Origin: Arsukibacterium perlucidum DSM 18276
GTDB taxonomy: Bacteria > Pseudomonadota > Gammaproteobacteria > Enterobacterales > Alteromonadaceae
Assembly: GCF_000382165.1 (NCBI RefSeq)
Contig: NZ_KB907710.1
Coordinates: forward strand, 62,001-126,000
Direction: 5' to 3'
DNA: 64,000 nucleotides
The notes under the pieces are model-generated. The model was given only the letters and a program-made list of their open reading frames with translations, did not search any database and had not been told where the DNA came from. The translations under genes and the position numbers were made by a program. The first letter of the stretch is position 1, and every line of letters starts with the position of its first letter. This document shows, piece after piece, positions 35,852-44,927 of the stretch.

Positions 35852-36647
35852 TAATAATGACAGCATCAGCAAAACGCTGATTGTAGTAGTTTCCTTATGT
35901 TTAGTGTGTGCGGTTGTGGTTTCTACTGCAGCTGTGCAACTGCGTCCAAAGCAGACTCAGAATAAATTGCTGGATTCTCAGGTGAATATTCTGCGCAGCG
36001 TTGGTTTGATTGAAGGCAAAGCATCACCACAGGTAATCGCAGATACCTTTAGCAAGCATGTTGAATCACGATTGGTTAACCTGGAGACCGGGGAGATTGT
36101 TGCCGATTGTGATACGAGTTGTGCTGAAAGTTATGATTATCGTCGGGCGATGAAAGATCCTGAGTTAAGCGCTGCACTGGATGGTGCTGCCGATGTGGCA
36201 TCGATTCGCCGGGTTGCTGCCAGGGCGCCGGTATATCTTACCTATGACGCAGATCGTAACCTGAAAGCAGTGGTACTGCCGGTGCATGGTTATGGCTTGT
36301 GGTCGACCATGCATGCTTTTCTGGCATTAGAAACCGATGGTAATACCGTTATCGGTTTAAACTACTATGAGCAGGGTGAGACCCCGGGCTTAGGTGCAGA
36401 GATTGAAAACCCGCGCTGGAAGGCTCAGTTTGAAGGGAAAAAACTGGTAAACGAAGCGGGTGAAATTGCACTGGAAGTTAAGAAACCAGGCAATGCAAAC
36501 CCTGATTCAGCCTATGAGGTTGATGGTTTATCAGGTGCAACCTTAACCGCCAATGGGGTGCAAAATACCTTTACCTTCTGGATTGGTGAGAATGGTTTTG
36601 GTCCGTTCTTGCAGAAAGTGCGTCAAGGAGCCTTAACTAATGGCTAA
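35844..36647 (+). CDS. nqrC: Na+-translocating NADH:quinone reductase subunit C
   Basis: 267 residues from the ATG at 35844, which overlaps the nqrB stop by 8 bases. One N-terminal membrane helix (~10-31) anchors a periplasmic FMN domain. The flavinylation motif [10 protein letters not shown] is present with acceptor Thr233, and the PGLGAEIE segment is typical. It receives electrons from the 2Fe-2S centre held by NqrD/E and passes them to NqrB. Confidence 0.97.
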   Translation: MSSNNDSISKTLIVVVSLCLVCAVVVSTAAVQLRPKQTQNKLLDSQVNILRSVGLIEGKASPQVIADTFSKHVESRLVNLETGEIVADCDTSCAESYDYRRAMKDPELSAALDGAADVASIRRVAARAPVYLTYDADRNLKAVVLPVHGYGLWSTMHAFLALETDGNTVIGLNYYEQGETPGLGAEIENPRWKAQFEGKKLVNEAGEIALEVKKPGNANPDSAYEVDGLSGATLTANGVQNTFTFWIGENGFGPFLQKVRQGALTNG

Positions 36648-37269
36648 TGCAAAAGAAATTAAAACGGTTCTGTTTGGACCAGTCTTTGCCAATAACCCTA
36701 TTGCCTTGCAGGTACTGGGTATCTGTTCAGCGCTGGCAGTGACAACCAAGATGGATACTGCGTTGGTAATGTGTTTTGCACTTACTTTCGTGGTGGCATT
36801 TTCAAACCTGTTTATCTCGATGATCCGCAATCACATTCCTTCTAGTGTGCGGATTATCGTGCAAATGACCATTATTGCCTCGCTGGTAATCGTAGTTGAT
36901 CAGTTCCTGAAAGCCTTCGCTTTTGACTTGTCTAAGCAATTATCGGTGTTTGTTGGCTTAATTATTACCAACTGTATCGTAATGGGCCGGGCAGAAGCCT
37001 ATGCTATGAAAAACTCACCTGGTATGAGCTTTTTGGATGGTATTGGTAATGGCCTGGGCTATAGCGTGGTATTGCTGGTGGTGGCTTTTATTCGCGAATT
37101 AGGCGGCTCTGGTTCACTGTTTGGCGTACAAATTATGCCGTTACTTAGCGAGGGTGGTTGGTACCAGCCTATGGGCTTCCTGCTGATAGCACCTAGTGCC
37201 TTTATAATTATTGGTTTATTTATCTGGGTACTGCGCGCATATCGCCCGGAACAGGTAGAGAAGGCATAA
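36640..37269 (+). CDS. nqrD: Na+-translocating NADH:quinone reductase subunit D
   Basis: 209 residues, six membrane helices, start overlapping the nqrC stop by 8 bases (ATGGCTAA). NqrD and NqrE form an inverted pair that holds an iron centre in the middle of the membrane; the family cysteine is in [42 protein letters not shown] is another conserved segment. It belongs to the RnfA/NqrD-E family. Confidence 0.96.
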   Translation: MANAKEIKTVLFGPVFANNPIALQVLGICSALAVTTKMDTALVMCFALTFVVAFSNLFISMIRNHIPSSVRIIVQMTIIASLVIVVDQFLKAFAFDLSKQLSVFVGLIITNCIVMGRAEAYAMKNSPGMSFLDGIGNGLGYSVVLLVVAFIRELGGSGSLFGVQIMPLLSEGGWYQPMGFLLIAPSAFIIIGLFIWVLRAYRPEQVEKA

Positions 37270-37279
37270 GGAGTAGCAA

Positions 37280-37888
37280 ATGGAACATTATTTAAGCTTA
37301 TTTGTACGTGCCGTCTTTATTGAAAACCTGGCATTAGCCTTTTTTCTGGGCATGTGTACGTTCCTGGCAGTATCACAAAAGATCAAAACAGCTTTTGGTT
37401 TAGGTGTTGCGGTTATTGTGGTTTTGGGTATTTCAGTGCCGGTCAATAATCTGGTGTTTCACCTGTTGCTGGCACCAGGCGCTTTGTCATGGGCTGGTTT
37501 TCCTGAGGCAGACTTAAGCTTCCTGGGCTTTTTAACTTATATCGGGGTAATTGCTGCGTTAGTACAAATTCTGGAAATGACTTTGGATAAGTTTTTCCCG
37601 GCCCTGTATAACGCTCTGGGCATTTTCCTGCCACTGATTACCGTTAACTGCGCCATTTTTGGTGCGGTAGCCTTTATGGTAGAGCGTGATTATAACTTTG
37701 GCGAAAGCGTAGTGTTTGGTATCGGCAGTGGTGTAGGTTGGGCGCTGGCGATTACTTTACTGGCTGGTATTCGCGAGAAGCTGAAGTACGCTGACATACC
37801 CGCTGGTTTACGCGGCTTAGGGTCTACCTTTTTGGTAGTGGGTTTAATGGGATTAGGCTTTATGTCTTTCTCTGGCGTTTCACTGTAA
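37280..37888 (+). CDS. nqrE: Na+-translocating NADH:quinone reductase subunit E
   Basis: 202 residues, six membrane helices. It pairs with NqrD. Conserved cysteines in [12 protein letters not shown] and [22 protein letters not shown] are the iron-centre ligands. AAGGAG precedes the ATG by 6 bases. The paralogous RnfA/NqrE sequence is recognisable, but the surrounding nqr genes make the assignment certain. Confidence 0.96.
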   Translation: MEHYLSLFVRAVFIENLALAFFLGMCTFLAVSQKIKTAFGLGVAVIVVLGISVPVNNLVFHLLLAPGALSWAGFPEADLSFLGFLTYIGVIAALVQILEMTLDKFFPALYNALGIFLPLITVNCAIFGAVAFMVERDYNFGESVVFGIGSGVGWALAITLLAGIREKLKYADIPAGLRGLGSTFLVVGLMGLGFMSFSGVSL

Positions 37889-37908
37889 AGCAGTAGAAGG
37901 AAAATACA

Positions 37909-39135
37909 ATGCAAGAGATATATCTTGGCGTTGGCATGTTCACAGTAGTGGTAGTGATGCTGGTATTTATTATTCTGGCAGCAAAATCAAAACTGGTAGC
38001 CAGCGGCGACATTACAATTAGTATTAACCATGACCCTGATAAAGCCATTAAAACCAAAGCTGGCGGCAAATTGTTGGGCGCATTGGCTGATAACGGCATT
38101 TTCCTGTCGTCAGCCTGTGGCGGCGGTGGTACTTGTGGTCAGTGCCGGGTGCACATCAAATCAGGTGGTGGCGAAATTCTGCCAACTGAAATGGGTCATA
38201 TCAGCAAAGGTGAAGCGCGGGAAGGTTGCCGTTTATCATGTCAGGTGGCGGTTAAATCTGATATGGAAATCGAAGTTGAAGAAGAGATATTCGGCATCAA
38301 GAAATGGGACTGTAAAGTTATCTCTAATGATAACAAAGCAACCTTTATTAAAGAGCTGAAAATGGCGATTCCGGATGGCGAGTCAGTACCATTCCGCGCT
38401 GGTGGTTATATCCAGATTGAAGCGCCGCCACATCATGTTAAATACAAAGATTTCGATATCCCGCAGCAGTTCCGTGGTGATTGGGAACGGTTTAATTTTT
38501 TCAGCCTGGAATCAAAGGTTGATGAAGAGACTATTCGCGCTTACTCAATGGCAAACTATCCGGACGAAGAAGGCATTATTTTGCTGAACGTGCGGATTGC
38601 TACGCCGCCACCTAATAACCTGAGCCTGCCTTGCGGCAAGATGTCATCATTTATCTGGGGTTTGAAAGAAGGTGATTCGGTAACGATTTCAGGGCCATTT
38701 GGTGAGTTCTTTGCCAAAGAAACTGAAGCAGAGATGGTGTTTATCGGTGGTGGTGCCGGCATGGCGCCAATGCGTTCGCACATCTTTGATCAGCTGCGCC
38801 GCTTAAAATCTAAGCGCAAAATCACTTTCTGGTATGGCGCCCGTTCGAAGCGCGAAATGTTCTATGTGGAAGATTTCGATATGCTTGCAGCTGAGAACGA
38901 CAACTTTGAATGGCATGTAGCGCTGTCAGATCCGCAGCCGGAAGATAACTGGGATGGTTATACCGGGTTTATTCATAACGTAATTTATGAAAACTACCTG
39001 AAAAACCACAAAGCACCGGAAGACTGCGAGTACTACATGTGCGGACCGCCAATGATGAACAAAGCGGTTATCAACATGCTGAAAGATTTAGGTGTGGAAG
39101 ACGACAACATACTGTTGGATGATTTTGGCGGTTAA
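37909..39135 (+). CDS. nqrF: Na+-translocating NADH:quinone reductase subunit F
   Basis: 408 residues. It is the electron entry point: NADH reduces FAD, then a 2Fe-2S cluster. An N-terminal membrane helix (~5-25) is followed by the ferredoxin domain with cysteines 70, 76, 79 and 111 ([19 protein letters not shown]). The FAD domain (RAYSMANYP) and NAD domain ([21 protein letters not shown]) complete it. A strong hairpin follows the stop. Confidence 0.97.
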   Translation: MQEIYLGVGMFTVVVVMLVFIILAAKSKLVASGDITISINHDPDKAIKTKAGGKLLGALADNGIFLSSACGGGGTCGQCRVHIKSGGGEILPTEMGHISKGEAREGCRLSCQVAVKSDMEIEVEEEIFGIKKWDCKVISNDNKATFIKELKMAIPDGESVPFRAGGYIQIEAPPHHVKYKDFDIPQQFRGDWERFNFFSLESKVDEETIRAYSMANYPDEEGIILLNVRIATPPPNNLSLPCGKMSSFIWGLKEGDSVTISGPFGEFFAKETEAEMVFIGGGAGMAPMRSHIFDQLRRLKSKRKITFWYGARSKREMFYVEDFDMLAAENDNFEWHVALSDPQPEDNWDGYTGFIHNVIYENYLKNHKAPEDCEYYMCGPPMMNKAVINMLKDLGVEDDNILLDDFGG

Positions 39136-39159
39136 TTCCACTTTATGGTAGTGAAGTCT

Positions 39160-39190
39160 AAAGGGGTAACGTTATGCGTTGCCCCTTTAT
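39160..39190 (+). terminator. Hairpin after nqrF
   Basis: AAAGGGGTAACG (39160-39171) pairs along 12 bp with CGTTGCCCCTTT (39177-39188), including one G-T wobble, with a 5-base loop. Only ATCTT follows, so it may reduce rather than stop transcription into apbE and nqrM, or protect the nqrA-F message. Confidence 0.65.
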
Positions 39191-39242
39191 CTTATTAGCA
39201 ATATTGTAAGCAATATAATCAGGAATGTTAGCAGGACATATG

Positions 39243-40274
39243 ATGAAACGTTGTTACCCTTTTTCGTTTATCTGGTTAGTTGTTATATGCTTATGGCTAA
39301 GCGGTTGCTCACCTGCGGCAAAACTACCCCAAGAGCAGACATTGCACGGCAACACTATGGGGACAACTTATAGTGTGACGTTTTTCAGTCTGCAAGCGGT
39401 TGATAGCGATTTACTGCAACAAGAAATGGAGCAGGAACTTGAGCTGATTAATGATCTTATGTCGACCTACCGGCCGGCATCTGAATTAATGCAATTTAAT
39501 CAGTTACAAAGCACTGAACCTTTTACCCTAAGTGAACCAACAGCGAAAGTTGTTGCCGAAGCGATCAGAATTGGTCAGCAAACCGGCGGAGTGTTAGATA
39601 TCACTGTAGGTCCGCTGGTAGAGTTATGGGGCTTTGGCGCCCGTGGCCGGATTACTGAGCGTCCTCTGCCGGAACAACTGGCTATGATCATTGATTATGT
39701 TGGCCTCGATAAGATAATCCTGAGCAATAATCAGCTATCCAAGCTTGACCCGAGAATCGCGATCGATTTATCGACCATTGCCAAAGGGTATGGAGTAGAT
39801 CGTTTAGCCGATATTCTGGAAGCGGCTGGCATAACAGATTATCTGGTGGACATTGGTGGTGAAATGCGGGTCGGAGGTACTAAACCTGATCGCGCCTGGC
39901 GGGTGGCAATTGAAAAGCCCGTAGCTGGAAATCGTGCGGTGCAGCAGATTATTACTCCGGGCGATATGGCGGTTGCTACCTCGGGTGATTACCGAAATTA
40001 TTTTGAACAGGATGGTATCCGCTATTCGCACCTGATTGATCCACGAACGGCAGAGCCGGTGCAACATCGAACGGTATCCAGTACCGTCATTCATCGCAGT
40101 AGTATGACAGCAGACGGTTATGCCACAGCGTTACACATTATGAATGCAGAAGAAGCACTGCAGTTTGCTAACCAGCATCAGCTGGCACTGCTGCTGATTG
40201 TCAAAACCGATGATGGCTTTATCGAGTTAGTAAGCGATGCATTTAAACCCTTTTTAGCTGACGAAGTGAGGTAA
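39243..40274 (+). CDS. apbE: FAD:protein FMN transferase ApbE (lipoprotein)
   Basis: 343 residues from the second of two adjacent ATGs (AGGA is 6 bases upstream). A lipoprotein signal with lipobox WLSGC anchors it at the periplasmic side of a membrane. ApbE attaches FMN to the threonine of the SGAT motifs in NqrB and NqrC. Seen: LHGNTMGTTYSVTF, LMSTYRPASELMQFN, IDLSTIAKGYGVDRLAD, DIGGEMRVGG, and SHLIDPRTAEPV with metal-binding residues. Its place after nqrF and before nqrM is the conserved maturation arrangement. Confidence 0.96.
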   Translation: MKRCYPFSFIWLVVICLWLSGCSPAAKLPQEQTLHGNTMGTTYSVTFFSLQAVDSDLLQQEMEQELELINDLMSTYRPASELMQFNQLQSTEPFTLSEPTAKVVAEAIRIGQQTGGVLDITVGPLVELWGFGARGRITERPLPEQLAMIIDYVGLDKIILSNNQLSKLDPRIAIDLSTIAKGYGVDRLADILEAAGITDYLVDIGGEMRVGGTKPDRAWRVAIEKPVAGNRAVQQIITPGDMAVATSGDYRNYFEQDGIRYSHLIDPRTAEPVQHRTVSSTVIHRSSMTADGYATALHIMNAEEALQFANQHQLALLLIVKTDDGFIELVSDAFKPFLADEVR

Positions 40275-40277
40275 GCG

Positions 40278-40490
40278 ATGGGCGTTTTTCTATTTACCTT
40301 TGGTTTATTCCTGGTGGTGGTGTTGGCCATGGCAGTAGGCTTTATTGTCCAACGCAAAACCCTGGCCGGTAGTTGTGGTGGCCTTGGTGAGTTAAACATA
40401 GCTAAAGCATGTGATTGCGACAAACCTTGCGAGAAAAGACTGAAACGGCTGGAAAAAGAAAAATTCTGGCAGGATAATAAAATCATCTGA
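40278..40490 (+). CDS. nqrM: Na+-NQR maturation protein NqrM
   Basis: 70 residues, one N-terminal membrane helix (~5-24) and a cysteine cluster (Cys33 in AGSCGG, then CDCDKPC at 45-51). NqrM is needed to deliver iron for the NqrD/E centre. Its ATG lies 3 bases after the apbE stop. It is the last gene of the nqr locus and is followed by a good terminator. Confidence 0.94.
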   Translation: MGVFLFTFGLFLVVVLAMAVGFIVQRKTLAGSCGGLGELNIAKACDCDKPCEKRLKRLEKEKFWQDNKII

Positions 40491-40528
40491 ATTGTGATTC
40501 CGGGCGTATAGGTTAAGCTGTTTACTGG

Positions 40529-40556
40529 TGCAGGCGCTGGTTTGCCTGCAATTTTT
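40529..40556 (+). terminator. Terminator of the nqr-apbE-nqrM operon
   Basis: TGCAGGC (40529-40535) pairs with GCCTGCA (40544-40550) around an 8-base loop, and ATTTTT follows. The placement, 38 bases after nqrM, is right for the operon end. Confidence 0.8.
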
Positions 40557-40582
40557 AACGCTAACCTGTACTAAGGATAATA

Positions 40583-41449
40583 ATGATGACCAGGTTTCTA
40601 CCTTACACCCTGATCCTGTTACTTACATTAAGTTTGCCTGTGCTGGCAAATCGCTTTGCTAACGTTGAAATTAATGCTACGCCGCTGGCCGATAATCTGT
40701 ATATGCTAACGGGTTCAGGCGGCAATATGGCGGCGCTGGTAACCGATAGTGAAGTGATATTAATTGACGCCCAGTTTGCTGAGCTGGCCGATAAAATTAA
40801 TGCCAGACTTGTCGAACTGAGTGCTGGTAAAGCACTGGGCACCCTGATTAACACCCACTTACATGCAGACCATGTAAACGGCAACAGTGCGTTAAAACCA
40901 AAGCGGATTATTGCTCATGTTAACGTTTTGAAACGCCTGAGCGCAGATGAATCCTTTCCACGTAGCGGCTTGCCCGGCGAAACTTTTGAAACCCAATTAA
41001 GCCTGAACTTCAATGGTCAGAAAGTCCGCCTGGAGTACCTGCCACCCAGCCACACTGATGGCGATATTATTGTCTGGTTTGAAGGCAAAAATGTCGTGCA
41101 CATGGGCGATATGATGTTTGAGGGACGTTTTCTGTTTATTGATTTGAATAACGGCGGTTCGGTGCGGGGCTATATTGCCAATGTGGCTTATGTGCTGGAT
41201 CAGATAGATGATAAAACAATAGTCGTGCCAGGCCATGGCCAGCTGACCGACAAAGCCGGCTTACAACGCTTTCATCAGATGATGGTAACAACCCTGGCAA
41301 TAGTAGAACAACAGCAGGCCAAAGGCTTAACTAACGAGCAAATTGTCGAAGCCGGCCTTGGTGCAGAATGGGCAAACTGGCACTGGAATTTTATTACTGA
41401 ACAGCGCTGGATCAATACGCTACTGCAAGCTGAACCTTTAACACTGTAA
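40583..41449 (+). CDS. Exported metallo-beta-lactamase-fold hydrolase
   Basis: 288 residues, starting at one of two adjacent ATGs (40583 or 40586) after AAGGA. A signal peptide (LPYTLILLLTLSLPVLA) directs it out of the cytoplasm. The metal site is HLHADHVNGN (HxHxDH), with further ligands in GDMMFEGRF and PGHGQ. The sequence resembles periplasmic MBL proteins of unknown substrate, not a classical beta-lactamase: LGTLINTHLHADHVNGN and LPPSHTDGDIIVW are the closest pattern I know. It is separated from the nqr operon by a terminator. Confidence 0.87.
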   Translation: MMTRFLPYTLILLLTLSLPVLANRFANVEINATPLADNLYMLTGSGGNMAALVTDSEVILIDAQFAELADKINARLVELSAGKALGTLINTHLHADHVNGNSALKPKRIIAHVNVLKRLSADESFPRSGLPGETFETQLSLNFNGQKVRLEYLPPSHTDGDIIVWFEGKNVVHMGDMMFEGRFLFIDLNNGGSVRGYIANVAYVLDQIDDKTIVVPGHGQLTDKAGLQRFHQMMVTTLAIVEQQQAKGLTNEQIVEAGLGAEWANWHWNFITEQRWINTLLQAEPLTL

Positions 41450-41455
41450 TGTCGT

Positions 41456-41514
41456 GGTTTGTCGCCAGCGTTACTTCGCCAGCGTAGTAACGCTGGCGAA
41501 GTACATAGCAAACC
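41456..41514. repeat. Complex inverted-repeat element between two convergent genes
   Basis: TCGCCAGCGTTACT (41462-41475) is perfectly complementary to AGTAACGCTGGCGA (41486-41499). An overlapping 14-bp stem, TACTTCGCCAGCGT (41472-41485) with ACGCTGGCGAAGTA (41490-41503), uses the same right arm. The TCGCCAGCGT unit therefore occurs twice on the left and once inverted on the right, so only one of two hairpins can form at a time. Outer GGTTTG/CAAACC (41456-41461 / 41509-41514) extends the first. It may be a bidirectional terminator or a REP-like palindrome. Confidence 0.75.
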
Positions 41515-41524
41515 GGGTTTGCTG

Positions 41525-42904
41525 CTACAGTCGCCAGACCCGGTATTTCTTGCCCTTCATTTTGCCGTCGTTTAAAAGTGCTAACGCCTGTTTTGCCACT
41601 TTGCGGTTAACGGCAACAAAAGCTACCGTATCCAGTAACTGAATTTTGCCGATATCGGCAAACACAATCTGGCCGGCGCTGGTCAGGGCACCAACGATAT
41701 CACCCGGCCGTAATTTATGTTTTTTTCCGCCATCAATTTGCAGAGTTTGCATCGCAGGTTCAGGCAAAGGTTGTTGCAGCACCGAATTATCAGGTAGTGA
41801 CCGGGCTGTGATCTCAAGGCTTAGTTGTTCAGCCAGTGCTGCCAGCTTCTGGCCATCATCCGGACTTAGCAGGGAACAGGCCAGCCCGCTGTTACCGGCG
41901 CGACCCGTGCGGCCAATCCGGTGGGTATGGGTAGCCACATCATGGGCCAGCTGATAGTTAATAACTAAATCCAGCTTGTCGATATCAAGGCCCCTGGCCG
42001 CAACGTCGGTTGCTACCAATACACTCACACTGTTGTTACTGAATTTAAGTAACGCATGTTCACGGTCACGCTGCTCTAAATCACCATGCAGGGCGATAAC
42101 ACTGACACCGGCCTGCTGTAAGGTGTCTGCCAGCTCCTGGGTTTCCCGTTTGGTATTGCAAAATACCACGGTGCTGGCTGGTTGAAACCGGTGTAACAGC
42201 AACTTAACGGCGTCGGCACGTTTTACGCCATCCAGCTGATAGAATTGCTGCTCGATGCTGCTTTGGGTATGAGGGCTTGCCACTGTTACAGTAACAGGGG
42301 ACTGCATAATGCTGTCGGCGATCTGGCGGACAGCGTTGTCAAAAGTGGCACTGAAAAGCAGGGTTTGCCGTACTGCTGGTACATCAGCCAGGATGGCATT
42401 CAGCGCATCAGCAAAGCCCATTTCCAGCATCCGGTCTGCTTCATCCAATACCAGGGTGGTTAAATTAGTCAGATCCAGCCGTTGCTGCTGCAAGTGGTCG
42501 AGGATCCTGCCAGGGGTGCCAACAATAATATGGGCCCCATGTTCCAGCGAAACAATCTGGCCACGGGTCGGCACACCGCCGCACAGGGTCAGTACTTTAA
42601 TGTTATGAATATTGCGGGCCAGTTTACGAATTTCAGCGGCCACTTGTTCTGCCAGCTCACGGGTAGGGCACAGTACCAGACTTTGGATCCGGTAGCGCTT
42701 AACATCCAGCTTTGCCAGTAATCCCAAAGCGAAGGCTGCTGTTTTTCCGGAACCGGTTTTAGCCTGCGCGATAACATCCTTGCCGTCTAAAATAGCGGGC
42801 AGGCTTTGTGCCTGGACCGGTGTCATCTGGTGGTATTCGAGGCTGGTTAAGCATTCCAGCAAGGGCGCTGGCAGTGCCAGTTGGCTAAAACAATGTTCAG
42901 ACAT
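41525..42904 (-). CDS. dbpA: ATP-dependent RNA helicase DbpA
   Basis: 459 residues from the ATG at 42904 (CAGGA upstream), matching E. coli DbpA (457). A DEAD-box helicase for assembly of the large ribosomal subunit, recruited to hairpin 92 of 23S rRNA by its C-terminal RNA-binding domain. Seen: Q motif, AKTGSGKT, PTRELAEQV, DEAD, SAT, and HRIGRTGRAG. The C-terminal domain (~385-459; KHKLRPGDIVGALTSAG...IGKIQLLDTVAFVAVNRKVA) is the DbpA-specific fold. Confidence 0.95.
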   Translation of the reverse strand: MSEHCFSQLALPAPLLECLTSLEYHQMTPVQAQSLPAILDGKDVIAQAKTGSGKTAAFALGLLAKLDVKRYRIQSLVLCPTRELAEQVAAEIRKLARNIHNIKVLTLCGGVPTRGQIVSLEHGAHIIVGTPGRILDHLQQQRLDLTNLTTLVLDEADRMLEMGFADALNAILADVPAVRQTLLFSATFDNAVRQIADSIMQSPVTVTVASPHTQSSIEQQFYQLDGVKRADAVKLLLHRFQPASTVVFCNTKRETQELADTLQQAGVSVIALHGDLEQRDREHALLKFSNNSVSVLVATDVAARGLDIDKLDLVINYQLAHDVATHTHRIGRTGRAGNSGLACSLLSPDDGQKLAALAEQLSLEITARSLPDNSVLQQPLPEPAMQTLQIDGGKKHKLRPGDIVGALTSAGQIVFADIGKIQLLDTVAFVAVNRKVAKQALALLNDGKMKGKKYRVWRL

Positions 42905-42992
42905 GAAAATATCCTGCAATAAATAACAGGACGCCGCCTGCAAGGGGGCGGCATTATAGCAGATGTTAGCGGGGCATGTTGACGTTTTGCAG

Positions 42993-43424
42993 TCAGGCTT
43001 TACTTTCTATTCTGTTATCAGCTGCTGTTTCGTTCTGCGGCTCTTTTTTAGCCAGACTTAATACCTGATCCTGAGCAGTGGCCTGAGTTTCGCCGATAAA
43101 GCTACCGCCGCGTTCAATACATAAATCATCAGTATGAATAACGCCATGTGCTTTACCCTGAGGTAATATTTCAACGGTGTTAGCAAACAGCTCGCCATCG
43201 AACAGGCCGTTAATAATAACTTTATCTGCGGTAACCTGAGCTTTAACCCGGCCTTCAGCGCTGATAATCAGCGTTTTCTCACTGGTGATAACCCCTTCGA
43301 CATAGCCATCTACCTGCATATCGCAGCTTAGTCGGAGGCTTCCGATAATTGAGCATCCCGCAGCGATGACAGTTGTAGTTGTGTGCTTGCTTTGGTTTGC
43401 AGCATCGTTACTAAAGAATCCCAT
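42993..43424 (-). CDS. Bactofilin family cytoskeletal protein
   Basis: 143 residues. Bactofilins polymerise into filaments without nucleotides and organise cell-wall enzymes. The core (TTTTVIAAGCSIIGSLRLSCDMQVDGYVEGVI) and the repeating IISAEGRVKAQVTADKVIINGLFDGELFA strand pattern form the right-handed beta-helix; low-complexity tails lie at both ends. The ATG at 43424 has GGAG 6 bases upstream and lies 97 bases inside the end of the M23 peptidase gene, so the two reading frames truly overlap. Confidence 0.93.
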   Translation of the reverse strand: MGFFSNDAANQSKHTTTTVIAAGCSIIGSLRLSCDMQVDGYVEGVITSEKTLIISAEGRVKAQVTADKVIINGLFDGELFANTVEILPQGKAHGVIHTDDLCIERGGSFIGETQATAQDQVLSLAKKEPQNETAADNRIESKA

Positions 43425-44278
43425 TTAATGCTCCGTTCTTTTTCGAAAACCAGGTCAAAATTGTTTGCATCCCAATCCATAAAGTTTTGCGGATTGAGCG
43501 ACCGGTCTAAAAAGTGTATTTCATAATGCAAATGTGGTGCCGTTGAGTTACCGGTATTGCCTGATGTAGCGATTAACTGACCTTTGTGGACGAACAGGCC
43601 ATTGGCAACTTTAAACTCGTCTAAATGGGCATAGAGCGTCGAGAAACCAAAAGCATGGCGAATTTTCAGCAAATTGCCATAGCCATTCTTGCTGGGGCGG
43701 ACTACTTCAACCACGCCATCTGCCGGGGCGTAAATTGGCGTACCGCGATTGGCAGATAAATCTATACCGTTATGATGTTGTTGTTTGCCCATAATTGGAT
43801 GAGTGCGGACACCAAAACGGGATGAGCGACGGCGGAACTCCAGTGGTGAGCCATTAGGAACCAGCTGCAACATTGCCATTTTAGCACTGGAGTTTACCGT
43901 CGCGGTATCCAGCCTGGCTTCTAAATCCTGCGGGAATTGTTGTTCCAGGCCGAGCGTTAATTCAATTTCGCCCAGCCGGTTGCTGACCTGCAGCATTTCA
44001 TCCTGCTTAATCGCCAGTTCCTGCTGTAATTGCTCCCGGGTCTGGCTAAGCTCAGTGATTTCTGTAGCGAGTTGTTTAGCTTGTGCTGCCAGTACTTGTT
44101 GTTGATTTTTAGTATGGTCGACTGTTTTCAGCAAATAATCGATTACAGCCGCGGTAATAATAACAGTAAACAGAATGAGCCATAAGCTAATTACTGCATT
44201 GCGTTTAAACAGTTTGCTGACACTAAAGTGGCGGGTACCATTGATGCTCGATACCGAGATAATAATTCTATCTTTCAT
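43328..44278 (-). CDS. Membrane-anchored M23 (LytM-type) peptidase
   Basis: 316 residues: a cytoplasmic N-tail (~1-28), one membrane helix (~29-50), a coiled coil (~55-115, rich in Q/E/L), and a C-terminal LytM/M23 domain. Metal ligands are in HHNGIDLSANRGTPIYAPADG and HLHYEIHF. These enzymes cut peptide crosslinks or regulate amidases in peptidoglycan. It overlaps the bactofilin gene by 97 bases. M23/bactofilin pairs set cell shape in Helicobacter (Csd/CcmA) and other bacteria; the same role is inferred here. Confidence 0.92.
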   Translation of the reverse strand: MKDRIIISVSSINGTRHFSVSKLFKRNAVISLWLILFTVIITAAVIDYLLKTVDHTKNQQQVLAAQAKQLATEITELSQTREQLQQELAIKQDEMLQVSNRLGEIELTLGLEQQFPQDLEARLDTATVNSSAKMAMLQLVPNGSPLEFRRRSSRFGVRTHPIMGKQQHHNGIDLSANRGTPIYAPADGVVEVVRPSKNGYGNLLKIRHAFGFSTLYAHLDEFKVANGLFVHKGQLIATSGNTGNSTAPHLHYEIHFLDRSLNPQNFMDWDANNFDLVFEKERSIKWDSLVTMLQTKASTQLQLSSLRDAQLSEASD

Positions 44279-44379
44279 CTGATATAACAGCTTTTACAAT
44301 GGTTAAAAACAAGACAAGAGGTCAAAATAGGGCGCTTTGTCGCTGCTGTCAAGGTTTTCGTCGCTTTGTTAAATGACAA

Positions 44380-44402
44380 AACCGCAGCAAATAGCCGCGG
44401 TT
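44380..44402 (-). terminator. Terminator after slyD
   Basis: On the minus strand AACCGC pairs with GCGGTT around an 11-base loop and is followed by TTG. It lies between the slyD stop and the M23 peptidase start. Confidence 0.6.
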
Positions 44403-44431
44403 CTGGCACTAATTACATTAATGTCAATGCA

Positions 44432-44917
44432 TTAATGGCTTTCGTCACCCTCAATGCCATGCACGTGGCCATGGGCTAATTCTTCTGCGGTGGCATCACG
44501 TACTTTCAGTACTTCCACTTCGAAACTAAGTTCAATACCTGACAGCGGATGGTTGCCATCCACGACTACTTCTTCTTCTGTAACATCCAGAATAATAACT
44601 GACTGCTCACGACCATCCGGGCCTGCGGCCCGAAAACGCATTCCTGGCGCCACATCCATGCCCTCAAACATGTTTTTAGGTACGGATTGCACCAGCTGAT
44701 CATGGCGCTCGCCATAGGCATCTGCTGGCGCAATAGTGGTGGAAAAGCTGTCACCAACCGTTTTGCCGGCTAACGCTTGTTCCAGGCCGGGAATTAATGC
44801 GCCATGGCCAAACAAAAATACCAAAGGCTCGCCATCAACAGATGAATCCAGTTTATTACCTGCCGGATCGGTAACTGTATAGTGCATGGCGACGACTTTG
44901 TCTTGTGAAATGGTCAT
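44432..44917 (-). CDS. slyD: FKBP-type peptidyl-prolyl isomerase SlyD
   Basis: 161 residues. SlyD has an FKBP prolyl-isomerase domain with an inserted chaperone flap and a metal-binding C-terminus used in nickel handling for hydrogenase. Seen: VVAMHYTVTDPAGNKLDSS, FLFGHGALIPGLEQALAGKTVGD, DAYGERHDQLVQSVP, and DGNHPLSGIELSFEVEV. The C-terminal tail HGHVHGIEGDESH is short, with far fewer cysteines and histidines than in E. coli, so metal binding may be weaker. Confidence 0.92.
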   Translation of the reverse strand: MTISQDKVVAMHYTVTDPAGNKLDSSVDGEPLVFLFGHGALIPGLEQALAGKTVGDSFSTTIAPADAYGERHDQLVQSVPKNMFEGMDVAPGMRFRAAGPDGREQSVIILDVTEEEVVVDGNHPLSGIELSFEVEVLKVRDATAEELAHGHVHGIEGDESH

Positions 44918-44927
44918 GAAAACCTCT

